Source: Caulobacter sp. AP07 | Lineage (GTDB): Bacteria > Pseudomonadota > Alphaproteobacteria > Caulobacterales > Caulobacteraceae | DNA: 37,128 nucleotides | Assembly (NCBI RefSeq): GCF_000281955.1 | Contig: NZ_AKKF01000148.1 | Span: forward strand, 1 to 37,128 | Reading direction: 5' to 3' | Shown: in pieces, positions 10,875 to 19,396 of the stretch | How the letters are laid out: every line of letters starts with the position of its first letter | Numbering within the stretch: the first letter of the stretch is position 1 | Translations under genes and position numbers: made by a program | Notes under the pieces: model-generated | What the model was told of the DNA's origin: nothing | The model's input: only the letters and a program-made list of their open reading frames with translations | Databases searched by the model: none

Positions 10875-11669
10875 TTGGCCACGCCGATCGACCCGATGCA
10901 CCAGTTCCTGATCAAGAAGATCGTGGAGCTGCCGACCGTGACCGTGCCGGGCCTGGGCGCGCTCGATCTGTCGATCACCAATTCCATCGCCGCCATGCTG
11001 CTGGCCGCGACCCTGATCATCGTGTTCTACGGCTTCGCCTCGGCGAAGGCCGCCGTGATCCCGGGCCGCCTGCAGACCGTGGGCGAGCTGCTCTATGGAC
11101 TGGTCGACGGCCTGACCAGCTCGATCATCGGCCACGACGGCAAGAAGTACCTGCCGTTCGTCTTCACGCTCTTCGCCTTCGTGCTGTTCTGCAACCTGCA
11201 AGGCATGCTGTTCGGCTGGACCGGCAACTTCCTGGGCTTCACCGCCACCTCGCAACTGGCCGTGACCCTGACGCTGGGCATGCTGGTCATCCTGACGGTG
11301 ATCGCCGTCGGCTTCGCCAAGAACGGCCTGAAGTTCTTCAAGCTGTTCGCCCCGTCGGGCGTGCCGTGGCCGCTGTATTTCCTGCTGGTGCCGATCGAGA
11401 TCATCTCGTTCCTGATCCGCCCCGTCACCCTGGCCCTTCGTTTGTTCGGCAACATGCTGGGCGGCCACGTGGTGCTGAAGATCTTCGCGACCTTCGTGTC
11501 CATCCTCCTGGCCATGGCTCCGGCCTACTGGCTGGTGGGCGTGTTGTCGCTGACCTCCGTCGTCGCCCTGACGGCCCTAGAGTTCATGGTGGCCTTCCTT
11601 CAGGCCTTCGTGTTCGCGGTGCTCACCTGCGTCTATCTGAACGACGTCGTGCACCTCGACAGCCACTGA
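10875..11669 (+). CDS. atpB: F0F1 ATP synthase subunit a
   Basis: Subunit a forms the two proton half-channels against the c-ring. The 264-residue protein has about five to six membrane helices. The essential arginine is Arg189 in the family motif LALRLFGNMLGGH. The N-terminal PMHQFLIKKIVEL and NSIAAMLLAATLI are typical of alphaproteobacterial AtpB. The frame opens with TTG at 10875. An ATG seven codons later (MHQF) is the alternative, but it has no better ribosome site. It is the second gene of the F0 operon. Confidence 0.96.
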   Translation: MATPIDPMHQFLIKKIVELPTVTVPGLGALDLSITNSIAAMLLAATLIIVFYGFASAKAAVIPGRLQTVGELLYGLVDGLTSSIIGHDGKKYLPFVFTLFAFVLFCNLQGMLFGWTGNFLGFTATSQLAVTLTLGMLVILTVIAVGFAKNGLKFFKLFAPSGVPWPLYFLLVPIEIISFLIRPVTLALRLFGNMLGGHVVLKIFATFVSILLAMAPAYWLVGVLSLTSVVALTALEFMVAFLQAFVFAVLTCVYLNDVVHLDSH

Positions 11670-11717
11670 TCACCCTTTCTCTTTTCAACCTATCTACCGC
11701 TCTCAAGGAGTCTCACA

Positions 11718-11942
11718 ATGGAAGCTGAAGCCGCGAAGTACATCGGCGCTGGTCTGGCGATGCTGGGCATGGTTGGCGCCGGTATCGGCCTGGGCATCAT
11801 GTTCGGCAACTATTTCCAAGGCGCGCTGCGTAACCCGACCGCCGCCGCTCAAGAACGTCCGATGCTGTTCCTCGGCATGGCGCTGACCGAAGCCCTGGGC
11901 ATCTTCGCCCTGGTCATCGCCTTCCTGATCCTGTTCTCGTAA
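11718..11942 (+). CDS. atpE: F0F1 ATP synthase subunit c
   Basis: Subunit c makes the rotating ring that carries protons. The 74-residue hairpin has helix 1 (glycine-rich AGIGLGIMFG), the polar loop RNP at 38-40, and helix 2 with the ion-binding carboxylate Glu58 in LTEALGIF. The residues around it look like the proton type; the usual sodium-ligand pattern is not apparent. A strong AAGGAGT lies just before the ATG, in keeping with the high copy number needed. Confidence 0.97.
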   Translation: MEAEAAKYIGAGLAMLGMVGAGIGLGIMFGNYFQGALRNPTAAAQERPMLFLGMALTEALGIFALVIAFLILFS

Positions 11943-11968
11943 ACCTTAGCTAAGAGGCGTCTTCGCCC

Positions 11969-12505
11969 ATGGCGACGGAACCCCACGGCACGGTCGAGAC
12001 GACTGGCGCCCCGGCGGCTCACGACAGCGGCGGTCTTCCGCAGCTGCAGTTCGAGCACTGGGGCGGCCAGATCGTCTGGCTGCTGCTCATCTTCGCCGTC
12101 CTCTTCGCGGTGCTGTCCAAGGTGCTTCTGCCCCGGGTCAGCGGCGCGATCGAGACCCGCGGCGCCAAGATCGCCGGCGACATCGCCGACGCCCGTCGTC
12201 TGAAGGACGAAGCCGAGGTCCAGGCCCGCGCGGCCGCGGCCGAGGTGGCCGAGGCGCGCGCCAAGGCCCAGAAGACCGCGGCGGACGCCAAGGCGGTGGC
12301 TTCGGCCGCCGCCACCGAGCGCCAGGCGACGGAAGAGGCGGCGCTGGCTGAGAAGCTGGCCGCCGCCGAGGCCCGCATCCAGGTCGCCCGCGACGAGGCC
12401 ATGGGCCACGTCCGCGCGGTGGCCTCGGAAACGGCCGGCGCCATCGTCCAGAAGCTGACGGGCAAGGCGGCCACGGCCGCCGAGCTCAAGGCCTCGCTGG
12501 TCTAG
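11969..12505 (+). CDS. atpF': F0F1 ATP synthase subunit b' (AtpF')
   Basis: This is one of the two different b-type stalk proteins found in alphaproteobacteria. It has 178 residues: a soluble lead of about 30, one membrane helix (IVWLLLIFAVLFAVLSKVLL, about 34-53), then a long charged Ala-rich helix that forms the peripheral stalk. Placement directly before the second b gene and after atpE supports the b' assignment, as does the longer N-terminal lead with FEHWGGQIVWLLL. Confidence 0.93.
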   Translation: MATEPHGTVETTGAPAAHDSGGLPQLQFEHWGGQIVWLLLIFAVLFAVLSKVLLPRVSGAIETRGAKIAGDIADARRLKDEAEVQARAAAAEVAEARAKAQKTAADAKAVASAAATERQATEEAALAEKLAAAEARIQVARDEAMGHVRAVASETAGAIVQKLTGKAATAAELKASLV

Positions 12506-12517
12506 GGAGAGACGACG

Positions 12518-13030
12518 ATGGAACACCACGAATCGCTCTTCAACCTGGCCAACCCCGAACTGTGGGTGCTGGTCGCCCTGGCCCTGTTCATCGGCCTGCT
12601 GGTCTGGCTGAAGGTCCTGCCGGGCGCCCTGTTCGGCGCCCTCGACGCCCACGCGGCGAAGATCAAGGCCGAACTCGACGAGGCTCACCAGCTGCGGGAA
12701 GAGGCCCAGGCCCTGCTCGCCGAGGTGAAGGCCCAGCGGGACGAGGCCGAACGTCAGGCCGCCGGCATGATCGAGGCCGCCAAGGCCGACGCCGCGCTGA
12801 TCGCGTCGGAAGCCAAGGCCAAGCTCGAGGAACAGATCACGCGCCGCGCCGAAATGGCCGAACGCAAGATCGCCCAGGCCGAGGCCCAGGCCGCCGCCGA
12901 CGTCAAGTCCGCGGCCGTCGACCTGGCCGCCCAGGCCGCCGAACAGGTCCTGGTCGCCCGCCTCGCGGCCGGCGGTTCGGACGGCCTGGTCGACGCGGCC
13001 ATCGGCCAGATCGGCACGAAGCTGCAATAG
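12518..13030 (+). CDS. atpF: F0F1 ATP synthase subunit b
   Basis: This is the second stalk subunit, 170 residues. It starts with a short N-terminal lead, has a single membrane helix ([20 protein letters not shown], about 15-34), and continues as a long amphipathic coiled coil rich in Ala, Glu and Gln. GGGAGA precedes the ATG, 12 bases after the b' stop. It is the last gene of the F0 operon and is followed by a strong terminator. The F1 genes are not in this window, which is normal for alphaproteobacteria. Confidence 0.94.
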   Translation: MEHHESLFNLANPELWVLVALALFIGLLVWLKVLPGALFGALDAHAAKIKAELDEAHQLREEAQALLAEVKAQRDEAERQAAGMIEAAKADAALIASEAKAKLEEQITRRAEMAERKIAQAEAQAAADVKSAAVDLAAQAAEQVLVARLAAGGSDGLVDAAIGQIGTKLQ

Positions 13031-13054
13031 CGGTTTCGCTCCGGCGACAACATC

Positions 13055-13087
13055 AAGGGCGCGCTCCTCGCGGGGCGCGCCCTTTTT
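13055..13087 (+). terminator. Intrinsic terminator of the F0 operon
   Basis: Ten-base arms AAGGGCGCGC and GCGCGCCCTT flank a 10-base loop and run into TTTTT. It lies 25 bases after the atpF stop. Confidence 0.9.
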
Positions 13088-13118
13088 GGTGGTCGGTGAG
13101 CGTCAGCGAACGCCCCGG

Positions 13119-13421
13119 AAACCCTCTCCCGGAGGGGAGAGGGAGGGGCCCGCCGCGCAGCGGTGGGAGGCTGAGGGGTGACGCCGTCACCAGTTTCACG
13201 CCGTCATCCCCCGACTTGTTCGGGGGACCCAAGCGGGCTGGCCAGTTGTCCTTCTGAACATCAGCTTGGGTCCCCCGCATAAAGCGGGGGATGACGATCT
13301 TAGGGTCAGGGATGAGATCCGCCGCCGCGGGTCCCTGCCGGCACGCCGTCAGGCTCAGCACCCCCTCACCCTCCCATTGCTGGCGCAATGGGCCCCTCCC
13401 TCTCCCTCTGGGAGAGGGTTT
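13119..13421. repeat. 303-bp composite palindrome (outer family)
   Basis: The outer ends AAACCCTCTCCC (13119-13130) and GGGAGAGGGTTT (13410-13421) are exact inverted copies. Inward, GAGGGAGGGGCCC pairs with GGGCCCCTCCCTC, and GAGGGTGA-like blocks follow on both sides. A different palindromic element occupies 13202-13296 in the middle. No gene is apparent. The same outer left end begins again at the last bases of this window. Confidence 0.8.
13202..13296. repeat. 95-bp palindromic element inside the composite (inner family, copy 1)
   Basis: It is made of two hairpins in mirror order. The left runs CGTCATCCCCCG, loop ACTTGTT, CGGGGGACCCAAGC. The right runs GCTTGGGTCCCCCG, loop CATAAAG, CGGGGGATGACG. 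About 30 unrelated bases lie between. A second copy in reverse orientation is at 29178-29268. Confidence 0.85.
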
Positions 13422-13439
13422 CGGATCGCGTAGCCCTCG

Positions 13440-13883
13440 CTAAACCGGCTGCTTGTTCAGCCAGCGCCGCTTCAGGTGCTTGCGCCCGCGCTTCAGCACC
13501 CGCCACGACGCCTTGCGCAGGAACACCTTCTCGCTGCGCAGCAACTGCTGCCAGGCCACCAGCATGATCTCCGGCTCGCGGCGCATCAGCCGGCGGATCG
13601 GGAAGATCAGCTTGGGGTGACGCCGCTGCCAGCGCAGGAACCGGCGCTTGGCCTGGAACGAGTTGCGCAGCACGATCATCAGCCCGATGACCAGCAACGG
13701 CAGGCCCAGGTGGCCCGGCAGGGGCGTCAGGACCACCCCGGCCAGCAGGATCAGCACGCCCAGCGCCAGCGCCGCCCAGCGGGCCACGCGCCCGGCGGTT
13801 TCCCGCAGGACCAGGGCCAGCCGGCGACGACGGCGGTAGAGCCTTGAGGGCAGTTTGGCGAGCGCCCTGGCGGGCGCGTTCAC
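13440..13883 (-). CDS. Small inner-membrane protein, second of a paralogous pair
   Basis: This 147-residue protein has a very basic N-terminus (LYRRRRRL), a hydrophobic hairpin around 34-70 with the turn TPLPGHLGLPLLVIGL, and then a basic tail with LRNSFQAKRRFLRWQRRHPKLIFPIRRLMRREPEIM. The LPG turn between two helices resembles small PGPGW-type membrane proteins. No catalytic motif is visible. The GTG start overlaps the stop of the upstream paralogue, so they are probably made together. Function is unknown; the basic tail could lie on the inner membrane surface. Confidence 0.75.
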   Translation of the reverse strand: MNAPARALAKLPSRLYRRRRRLALVLRETAGRVARWAALALGVLILLAGVVLTPLPGHLGLPLLVIGLMIVLRNSFQAKRRFLRWQRRHPKLIFPIRRLMRREPEIMLVAWQQLLRSEKVFLRKASWRVLKRGRKHLKRRWLNKQPV

Positions 13884-14296
13884 GACCGCTGCTTGAACGA
13901 TTGGCGCTTGAGCGACTGGCGCCAGCGCTTGGCCACCCGCCAGCGGCGCGGCAGCACCAGCTTCTCCATGCGCAGGACCTGCTGCCAGGCCACCGGCATC
14001 ACCTCGGGCTCGCGGCGCAGCAGACGGCGCAGCGGGAACAGCAGCTTGGGGTGGGCGTGCTGGAAGCGGACGAACTGCTTACGGGCCCGGAACGAGTTGC
14101 GCAGCACCAGCATCAGGCCGCCCACCGTCAGCGGCACGCCCAGCGGGCCGGGCAGCGGTGCGATCAGGAAGCCCGCCACGACCAGGACCAGGCCGATCGC
14201 CACCAGCACGACGCGCGAAATCCGCCCGAGAAGCTCGCGGGCGAGTTCGTCGGCGGCGGAGAAGCGCACGGGGGGCATGGCGAGGGCAAGGTTCAT
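13880..14296 (-). CDS. Small inner-membrane protein, first of a paralogous pair
   Basis: The 138-residue product is a paralogue of the next gene. It shares the helix-LPG-turn-helix (IAPLPGPLGVPLTVGGLMLVLRNSF), then KQFVRFQHAHPKLLFPLRRLLRREPEVMPVAWQQ. I placed the start at ATG 14296 (MNLALAMPP); a later ATG at 14278 and an earlier one at 14359 are in frame. It lies on the same strand as the gcv operon, about 130 bases after gcvPB, with a near-perfect palindrome between them. No known function. Confidence 0.75.
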   Translation of the reverse strand: MNLALAMPPVRFSAADELARELLGRISRVVLVAIGLVLVVAGFLIAPLPGPLGVPLTVGGLMLVLRNSFRARKQFVRFQHAHPKLLFPLRRLLRREPEVMPVAWQQVLRMEKLVLPRRWRVAKRWRQSLKRQSFKQRS

Positions 14297-14376
14297 GGCG
14301 GGAGAAACGGGGTTCCGTGCTCCGTTTGATCCCGGCACGGGCCGGCCTCTTCGGCTCACAACGCCGATATGAGAAC

Positions 14377-14402
14377 GGGGCGACTTTACGTAAAGGCGCC
14401 CC
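14377..14402 (-). terminator. Near-perfect 26-bp palindrome after gcvPB
   Basis: GGGGCG and CGCCCC flank CTTTACGTAAAG with a single mismatch. It lies 27 bases past the gcvPB stop. The bases after the stem are poor in T on the minus strand, so it may be only a weak terminator or a 3'-end stabiliser. Confidence 0.45.
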
Positions 14403-14428
14403 GCTCCCCTTTTGTTCGACTGTGGCGT

Positions 14429-15997
14429 CTATTCCGCAGCGAGTGGCGCGGCGGCCACAGGTTTCCACCGCAGACGTGGCTTTCGAGCCGCCAGGGTCTC
14501 GTCCAGGCGCTTCAGCGGCGCGTGGTAGGGCGCGCCCTTGAAGCGGTCGACCTCGCCCGCTTTCGCCGCGCCGGCCAGAGCCCGCAGCGCGGTGACGAAG
14601 CGGTCCAACTCCTGCTTGGATTCCGTCTCGGTCGGCTCGATCAGCATCGCGCCATGCACCACCAGCGGGAAGTACATGGTCATCGGGTGGAAGCCCTCGT
14701 CGATCATCGCCTTGGCGAAGTCGAGCGTGGTCACCCCGGTGCCTTCCAGCCAGGCGTCGTCGAACAGGGCTTCGTGCATGCACGGGCCGTTCGGGAAGGC
14801 CGGGCTCATCAGGTCACTCAGGCGGGCCTTGATGTAGTTGGCGTTGAGGACGGCGTCCTCGGCCACCTGCCGCAGGCCGTCGGCCCCATGGCTGAGCATG
14901 TAGGCGTAGGCGCGCACGAACATGCCCATCTGGCCGTGGAAGGCGCTCATCCGACCGAAGGCCTGGGCGGCGGGGCCCTTGGCCTCCTCGACCAGCTTGA
15001 AGCCGAAGTCGTGGCTGACCACCCACGGGGTCGGCGCGAACGGGGCCAGGGCCGCGCTCAGCACCACCGGACCCGCGCCCGGACCGCCGCCGCCGTGCGG
15101 GGTGGAGAAGGTCTTGTGCAGGTTGATGTGCATGGCGTCGACGCCCAGGTCGCCCGGGCGCACCCGGCCGACGATGGCGTTGAAATTGGCGCCGTCGCAG
15201 TAGAAATACGCCCCCGCCGCGTGGGTCAGGCGGGCGATCTCGACCACGTCGCGCTCGAACAGGCCGCAGGTGTTGGGGTTGGTGACCATGATGGCCGCCA
15301 CGTGGTCGCCGAGCTTGGACTCCAGGTCGGCCAGGTCGACCCGGCCGTCGTCGGTCTGGGCGATCTCGACGACGGTATAGCCGCAGAAGGCCGCCGTGGC
15401 CGGGTTGGTGCCGTGGGCGCTGGTCGGAGCCAGCACGGTCTTGCGATGGCCGTTGCCGGCCGCCTCATGGGCGGCGCGGATGGCCAGCAGGCCGCACAGC
15501 TCACCGTGGGCGCCGGCCTTGGGGCTCAGCGCCACGGCGGGCATGCCGGTCAGGGTCTTCAGCCAGTGGGCCAGGCGGTCCATCAGCTCGATCGCGCCCT
15601 GCACCGTCGACTGCGGCTGCAACGGGTGGATGTCGGCGAAGCCCGGCAGGCGCGCCACCTTCTCGTTGAGGCGCGGGTTGTGCTTCATCGTGCACGAGCC
15701 CAGCGGATACAGCGCCAGGTCGATGGCGTGGTTCTTCTGGCTCAGGCGCACGTAGTGGCGCACGGCTTCCGGCTCTGACAGGCCCGGCAGGCCGATCGGC
15801 GCGGTGCGGACTAGGTCGCCCAGGTCGTCGGCGGCCGGCGCGTCCGGCAGGTCGACGCCGGTCTTGTCCCAGCAGTCCAGTTCGAAGATCAGCGCCTCGT
15901 CCTGCAACAGGCCGCGGGCCCCGGTCAGGGTCGGGTGGATGTAGTCGTTGACGGCGACTTCAGGACGGGTCGGCCGTCCGACGGTGTTCATGTTCAT
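14429..15997 (-). CDS. gcvPB: Glycine dehydrogenase (decarboxylating) subunit 2
   Basis: With GcvPA it forms the two-subunit P-protein, which decarboxylates glycine using PLP and passes aminomethyl to GcvH. The 522-residue sequence has [14 protein letters not shown] near 99-112, SAHGTNPA near 193-200, and the PLP lysine Lys295 in [18 protein letters not shown] chose the ATG at 15997, which overlaps the gcvPA stop as ATGA. The open frame upstream is an out-of-frame shadow of gcvPA. It is the last gene of the gcvT-H-PA-PB series. Confidence 0.97.
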   Translation of the reverse strand: MNMNTVGRPTRPEVAVNDYIHPTLTGARGLLQDEALIFELDCWDKTGVDLPDAPAADDLGDLVRTAPIGLPGLSEPEAVRHYVRLSQKNHAIDLALYPLGSCTMKHNPRLNEKVARLPGFADIHPLQPQSTVQGAIELMDRLAHWLKTLTGMPAVALSPKAGAHGELCGLLAIRAAHEAAGNGHRKTVLAPTSAHGTNPATAAFCGYTVVEIAQTDDGRVDLADLESKLGDHVAAIMVTNPNTCGLFERDVVEIARLTHAAGAYFYCDGANFNAIVGRVRPGDLGVDAMHINLHKTFSTPHGGGGPGAGPVVLSAALAPFAPTPWVVSHDFGFKLVEEAKGPAAQAFGRMSAFHGQMGMFVRAYAYMLSHGADGLRQVAEDAVLNANYIKARLSDLMSPAFPNGPCMHEALFDDAWLEGTGVTTLDFAKAMIDEGFHPMTMYFPLVVHGAMLIEPTETESKQELDRFVTALRALAGAAKAGEVDRFKGAPYHAPLKRLDETLAARKPRLRWKPVAAAPLAAE

Positions 15998-17340
15998 CGG
16001 GCCAGCACCTTGGTCAGGGTCTTCGCGAAGATGGTGATGTCGAGGTCCGGAGTGGTCTCGGTGGCGGCGACCAGCAGGACGTCGTCCAGGCCGGCGCCGG
16101 GCTCCAGGCGCGAGAACGGCACGCCGGCGATGACACCGTTGGCGGCCAGGGTCTCGACCAGCTCGGCGGCGTTGACCGGCAGGCGGATCGCGAACTCGTT
16201 GAAGAAGCGGGGGGTCAGGATCTCGACGCCCGGCACCGCCGCCAGGGCGTCGCGCAGGGCCACGGCCTTCTGGTGGTTGACCAGGGCCAGTTGGCGCAGG
16301 CCCTTCTCGCCCAGCAGGCTCATATGGATGCTGAACGCCAGGGCGCACAGGCCGCTGTTGGTGCAGATGTTCGAGGTCGCCTTGTCGCGGCGGATGTGCT
16401 GCTCGCGGGTCGACAGGGTCAGGACGAAGCCGCGCTTGCCGTCGGCGTCGACGGTCTCGCCGCAGAGGCGGCCAGGAGCCTGGCGGACGTATTTTTCCTT
16501 GCAGGCGAACAGGCCGACATAGGGGCCGCCATAGTTCAGGCCGTTGCCGATCGACTGGCCCTCGGCCACCACGATGTCGGCGCCCATCTCGCCCGGCGAC
16601 TTCAGCAGGCCGTAGGACACCGCCTCGGTGGTCACCACGATCAGCAGCGCGCCGGCCGCCTGGGCGGCCTGGGCGATCTTCGTCACGTCGGTGGCGGTGC
16701 CGAACACGTTGGGGGTCTGGACGACGACGCAGGCGGTGTCGGCGTCGATGGCGGCGATCACCGCATCCTCGGCGTCGATGGCGGCCGCCAGGCGCTCGGT
16801 GGCGACGCCGGCCGCGTGGGCCAGGGTCTCGACCGTGCCGACATAGTGCGGGTGCACGCCGCCCGACAGCACCGCCTTGTTGCGGCGGGTGACCCGGGTG
16901 GCCATCATCACCGCCTCGGCGGTGGCGGTGGAGCCGTCATAGAGCGAGGCATTGGCCACTTCCATGCCGGTCAGGGCCGCGACCTGGGTCTGGAACTCGA
17001 ACAGCACCTGCAGCGTGCCCTGGGCGATCTCGGGCTGGTAGGGCGTGTAGCTGGTCAGGAACTCCGACCGCTGGATGATGTGGTCGACGGTGGCCGGCAC
17101 ATGGTGGCGATAGGCCCCCGCCCCCACGAAGAACGGGCCTTCCGAGGCCGAGCGGTTGCGGCGCGACAGGCCGAGCATCTCGCGCTCGACCTCCAGCTCG
17201 CCGGCGTGCAGCGGCAGGTCGACCACGCCCGTGCGGCGGGCGACGGCGGGCACGTCGACGAACAGCTCGTCGATCGACTCCGCGCCGATGACGCCGAGCA
17301 TGTCGGCGCGATCCTGGGATGTGAGGGGGAGGTAGCGCAT
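15994..17340 (-). CDS. gcvPA: Glycine dehydrogenase (decarboxylating) subunit 1
   Basis: This is the non-PLP half of the split glycine decarboxylase, 448 residues, a usual length for the family. It opens with [15 protein letters not shown], typical of GcvPA, and contains [29 protein letters not shown] and [11 protein letters not shown]. It is separated from gcvH by a 125-base gap filled by a palindromic repeat, and its stop overlaps the gcvPB start. The two subunits act together with GcvH and GcvT encoded just upstream. Confidence 0.97.
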   Translation of the reverse strand: MRYLPLTSQDRADMLGVIGAESIDELFVDVPAVARRTGVVDLPLHAGELEVEREMLGLSRRNRSASEGPFFVGAGAYRHHVPATVDHIIQRSEFLTSYTPYQPEIAQGTLQVLFEFQTQVAALTGMEVANASLYDGSTATAEAVMMATRVTRRNKAVLSGGVHPHYVGTVETLAHAAGVATERLAAAIDAEDAVIAAIDADTACVVVQTPNVFGTATDVTKIAQAAQAAGALLIVVTTEAVSYGLLKSPGEMGADIVVAEGQSIGNGLNYGGPYVGLFACKEKYVRQAPGRLCGETVDADGKRGFVLTLSTREQHIRRDKATSNICTNSGLCALAFSIHMSLLGEKGLRQLALVNHQKAVALRDALAAVPGVEILTPRFFNEFAIRLPVNAAELVETLAANGVIAGVPFSRLEPGAGLDDVLLVAATETTPDLDITIFAKTLTKVLAR

Positions 17341-17359
17341 GAAAAACTTCCGCGGCGTG

Positions 17360-17457
17360 CCCCCTTCCCCCCTGATGGGGGAAGGGTCGGGGATGGGGGT
17401 GTTGCGGGCGGCGGGGTCACCCCCAACCCTGCCCTTCCCCCATCAAGGGGAAAGGGT
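17360..17457. repeat. Imperfect inverted repeat between gcvH and gcvPA
   Basis: A block reading CCCCTTCCCCCCTGATGGGGGAAGGG then GGGGATGGGGGTG is mirrored by CACCCCCAACCCT then CCCTTCCCCCATCAAGGGGAAAGGG. The arms run about 40 bases each. It fills the only large gap between gcvH and gcvPA, so it is transcribed if the operon is read through. Confidence 0.75.
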
Positions 17458-17465
17458 TCTTTTCC

Positions 17466-17831
17466 TTACAGGGTCGAGAGGAACGCTTCGTAGGCCGTGC
17501 GGTCCATCAGGGCGTCGAGCTCGCCGGGGTTGCTCAGCTTGATCCGGGCGAACCAGCCGCCGGCTTCCGGCACGGCGTTGACGGTCTCGGGGCTGTCGGA
17601 CAGCTCGCCATTGGCCTCGACCACCTCGCCCGACACCGGGGCGTAGACGTCGGAGGCGGCCTTGACGCTCTCGACCACCGCCAGGCCTTCGCCCTGCTTC
17701 ACGGTCTTGCCGACGTCGGGAACCTCGACGAACACCACGTCGCCCAGTTGCTCGGCGGCGTAGCCGGTGATGCCGACCGTGGCGACGTCGCCCTCGACCA
17801 GCACCCATTCATGATCCTTGGTGAAACGCAT
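17466..17831 (-). CDS. gcvH: Glycine cleavage system H protein
   Basis: GcvH is the lipoyl carrier that shuttles the aminomethyl group between the P, T and L proteins. The 121-residue sequence is standard: [10 protein letters not shown] at the start, [17 protein letters not shown], and the lipoylated Lys57 in [15 protein letters not shown]. The conserved [10 protein letters not shown] is near the C-terminus. I chose the ATG at 17831 rather than the in-frame start eight codons upstream, because family similarity begins there. AGAGAAAAGGG precedes it. Confidence 0.97.
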   Translation of the reverse strand: MRFTKDHEWVLVEGDVATVGITGYAAEQLGDVVFVEVPDVGKTVKQGEGLAVVESVKAASDVYAPVSGEVVEANGELSDSPETVNAVPEAGGWFARIKLSNPGELDALMDRTAYEAFLSTL

Positions 17832-17862
17832 GGGAAAGGGCCCTTTTCTCTTCAATGTTGGC

Positions 17863-17908
17863 GGCGTGACGGTCGCCGAAACCGGCGGCCACTTTCGGCT
17901 GTCACGCC
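17863..17908 (-). other. Hairpin between gcvT and gcvH
   Basis: GGCGTGAC (17863) and GTCACGCC (17908) are inverted copies, with CCGAAA/TTTCGG also paired inside. It starts four bases after the gcvT stop on the minus strand. With no T-run, it may be a processing or attenuation site, not a full stop. Confidence 0.5.
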
Positions 17909-17911
17909 TTG

Positions 17912-19024
17912 CTAAAGCTTGCGCACGTAGCGGGTGGGAACGAACGGCGAGGCCACGACCTCGGCCGCCTGCGGCTTGCCGCGAACGATGACCTTCAACT
18001 TCGTCCCGATCACGGCCAGGGCCGGGGGCGCGAAGCCGATGGCGATGGCGCCGCCGTAGCTGGGGCCGAAGCCGCCGCTGGTGACCACGCCGACCACGGC
18101 GCCGGTCTCGTCGGCGATCTGCGCGCCTTCGCGGGCCGGAGCGCCCTCCAGCACCTTCAGATTGACCCGCACGCGCGTGAGGTCGCCGGCCAGTTCCTTG
18201 GCGATGCGGTCGGCGCCCAGATAGTCGCCGGCCTCGCGGCGGCTCTTGCCGATGGCGAAGTTCATGCCGGCCTCGATCGGCGAGACGGTCTCGTCCATGT
18301 CGTGGCCGTAGAGCGGCAGGCCGGCCTCCAGGCGCAGGCTGTCGCGGGCCCCCAGGCCGATCGGCTTGACGCGTTCGTCGGCCAGGAGGGTGTTCCAGAT
18401 CCGCGTCGCGTCGGCGGCCGGAACCGAGATCTCGTAGCCGTCCTCGCCGGTATAGCCCGAGCGCGAGATGATGGCGTCGACGCCGAAGGCGGGAAGCGCG
18501 ACCGTGTCCATGAACACCATGGTCGCGGCTTGCGGCACATGGGCGGCCAGCACGGCGGCGGCCTCGGGTCCCTGCAGGGCCAGCAGCGCGCGATTCTCCA
18601 GGCGCTCGACGGTCGCCTCGCCCTCCAGGGTCTTGGCGATGATCGCGTAGTCGTTGTCCTTGCAGGCCCCGTTGACCACCACGAACAGGCCGTCGTCGTC
18701 GGGCCGCGCGGTCATCAGGTCGTCGATCACCCCGCCTTGCGCGTTCAGCAGCACCGCGTAGCGCTGCTTGCCGGGCTTGAGGCCCTGGTAGTCGGCCGAG
18801 ACCAGCTTCTCAAAGCTCTTGGCGGGGTTCTCGCCGCGCAGCCGGGCCTGGCCCATGTGCGAGACGTCGAACAGGCCCGCGTGCTCGCGGGTCCACAGGT
18901 GCTCCTTCAGCACCCCGTCCTTGTACTGCACCGGCATGGAATAGCCCGCGAACGGGACCATGCGGGCGCCGGCGGCGACGTGCGCGTCGTACAGGGGCGT
19001 CTTCTTGAGGTCTTGGTCGGACAC
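17912..19024 (-). CDS. gcvT: Glycine cleavage system T protein (aminomethyltransferase)
   Basis: GcvT takes the aminomethyl group from GcvH, releases ammonia, and makes 5,10-methylene-tetrahydrofolate. The 370-residue protein has [26 protein letters not shown] at the start, FDVSHMGQ, and the folate-site region [12 protein letters not shown] near 190, then [16 protein letters not shown]. The start codon is GTG at 19024. It is the first gene after the glycine riboswitch. Confidence 0.97.
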   Translation of the reverse strand: MSDQDLKKTPLYDAHVAAGARMVPFAGYSMPVQYKDGVLKEHLWTREHAGLFDVSHMGQARLRGENPAKSFEKLVSADYQGLKPGKQRYAVLLNAQGGVIDDLMTARPDDDGLFVVVNGACKDNDYAIIAKTLEGEATVERLENRALLALQGPEAAAVLAAHVPQAATMVFMDTVALPAFGVDAIISRSGYTGEDGYEISVPAADATRIWNTLLADERVKPIGLGARDSLRLEAGLPLYGHDMDETVSPIEAGMNFAIGKSRREAGDYLGADRIAKELAGDLTRVRVNLKVLEGAPAREGAQIADETGAVVGVVTSGGFGPSYGGAIAIGFAPPALAVIGTKLKVIVRGKPQAAEVVASPFVPTRYVRKL

Positions 19025-19079
19025 GCTTTGGGCTCCAATCGGGGTCGGCGACGCCGCCCGGCTTTCGCCAGGTGGTCTC

Positions 19080-19275
19080 GCCCCCGCTGTCCCTTTGACC
19101 TGAGAGATTTCGGCCGGACTAGTCCGGCCTTGCTCCTTCGGCGGACATCTCTCCCTTCGTGGGAAATCTGCCTCTTTCCAGCGTTCCTAAACCCGCGCGG
19201 TCCTTTTGCCTGAGCGTTTCCGGGGCGGTTGCGCCTTCGGCCTCGGGACCAGAATCCCGATGTCTCCCGCGAGGG
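19080..19275 (-). ncRNA. Tandem glycine riboswitch upstream of gcvT
   Basis: Read on the minus strand, two aptamer-like units follow each other. The first has GGGAGACATCGGG, GCCGAAGGCGCAACC and CTCAGGCAAAAGGACCG. The second has GGGAGAGATGTC, GCCGAAGGAGCAAGGCC and TCTCAGGTCAAAGGGACAG. GCCGAAGGNGCAA and CTCAGGNNAAAGGAC are the conserved parts of the glycine aptamer, and the tandem order is classic. It lies about 55 bases before the gcvT start, so glycine binding likely turns on the gcv genes. I cannot tell whether control is by termination or by ribosome access. Confidence 0.95.
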
Positions 19276-19339
19276 TCGAGGCGTGTTTGGGCGAGGGGGC
19301 GACGGGAGTCAACTGCGCGCGTACGAGGTCGCCCGAGGG

Positions 19340-19363
19340 TTGCGAACAATCCGGGAACATAGT
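19340..19363 (+). promoter_or_regulatory. Candidate promoter of the ORF6N gene
   Basis: TTGCGA at 19340 and CATAGT at 19358, 12 bases apart, give a possible start of transcription near 19370. That is the edge of the palindrome at 19369-19393. The match is modest. Confidence 0.35.
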
Positions 19364-19368
19364 CAAAC

Positions 19369-19393
19369 TTGAGGTCACAAAATGTGACCTCAA
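19369..19393. promoter_or_regulatory. Perfect 25-bp palindrome before the ORF6N start: probable operator
   Basis: TTGAGGTCACA and TGTGACCTCAA flank an AAA centre. The palindrome ends three bases before the ATG at 19397, so it takes up nearly all the likely leader. No good ribosome-binding site is left between it and the ATG. A near-copy lies inside the gene at 19608-19636. It probably binds a dimeric regulator, perhaps the gene's own product. Confidence 0.75.
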
Positions 19394-19396
19394 AGA

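Noticed and set aside
13202..13296. Possible CRISPR repeat
   Set aside because: Only two mirror-image hairpins, no regular array of spacers, and no cas genes nearby.
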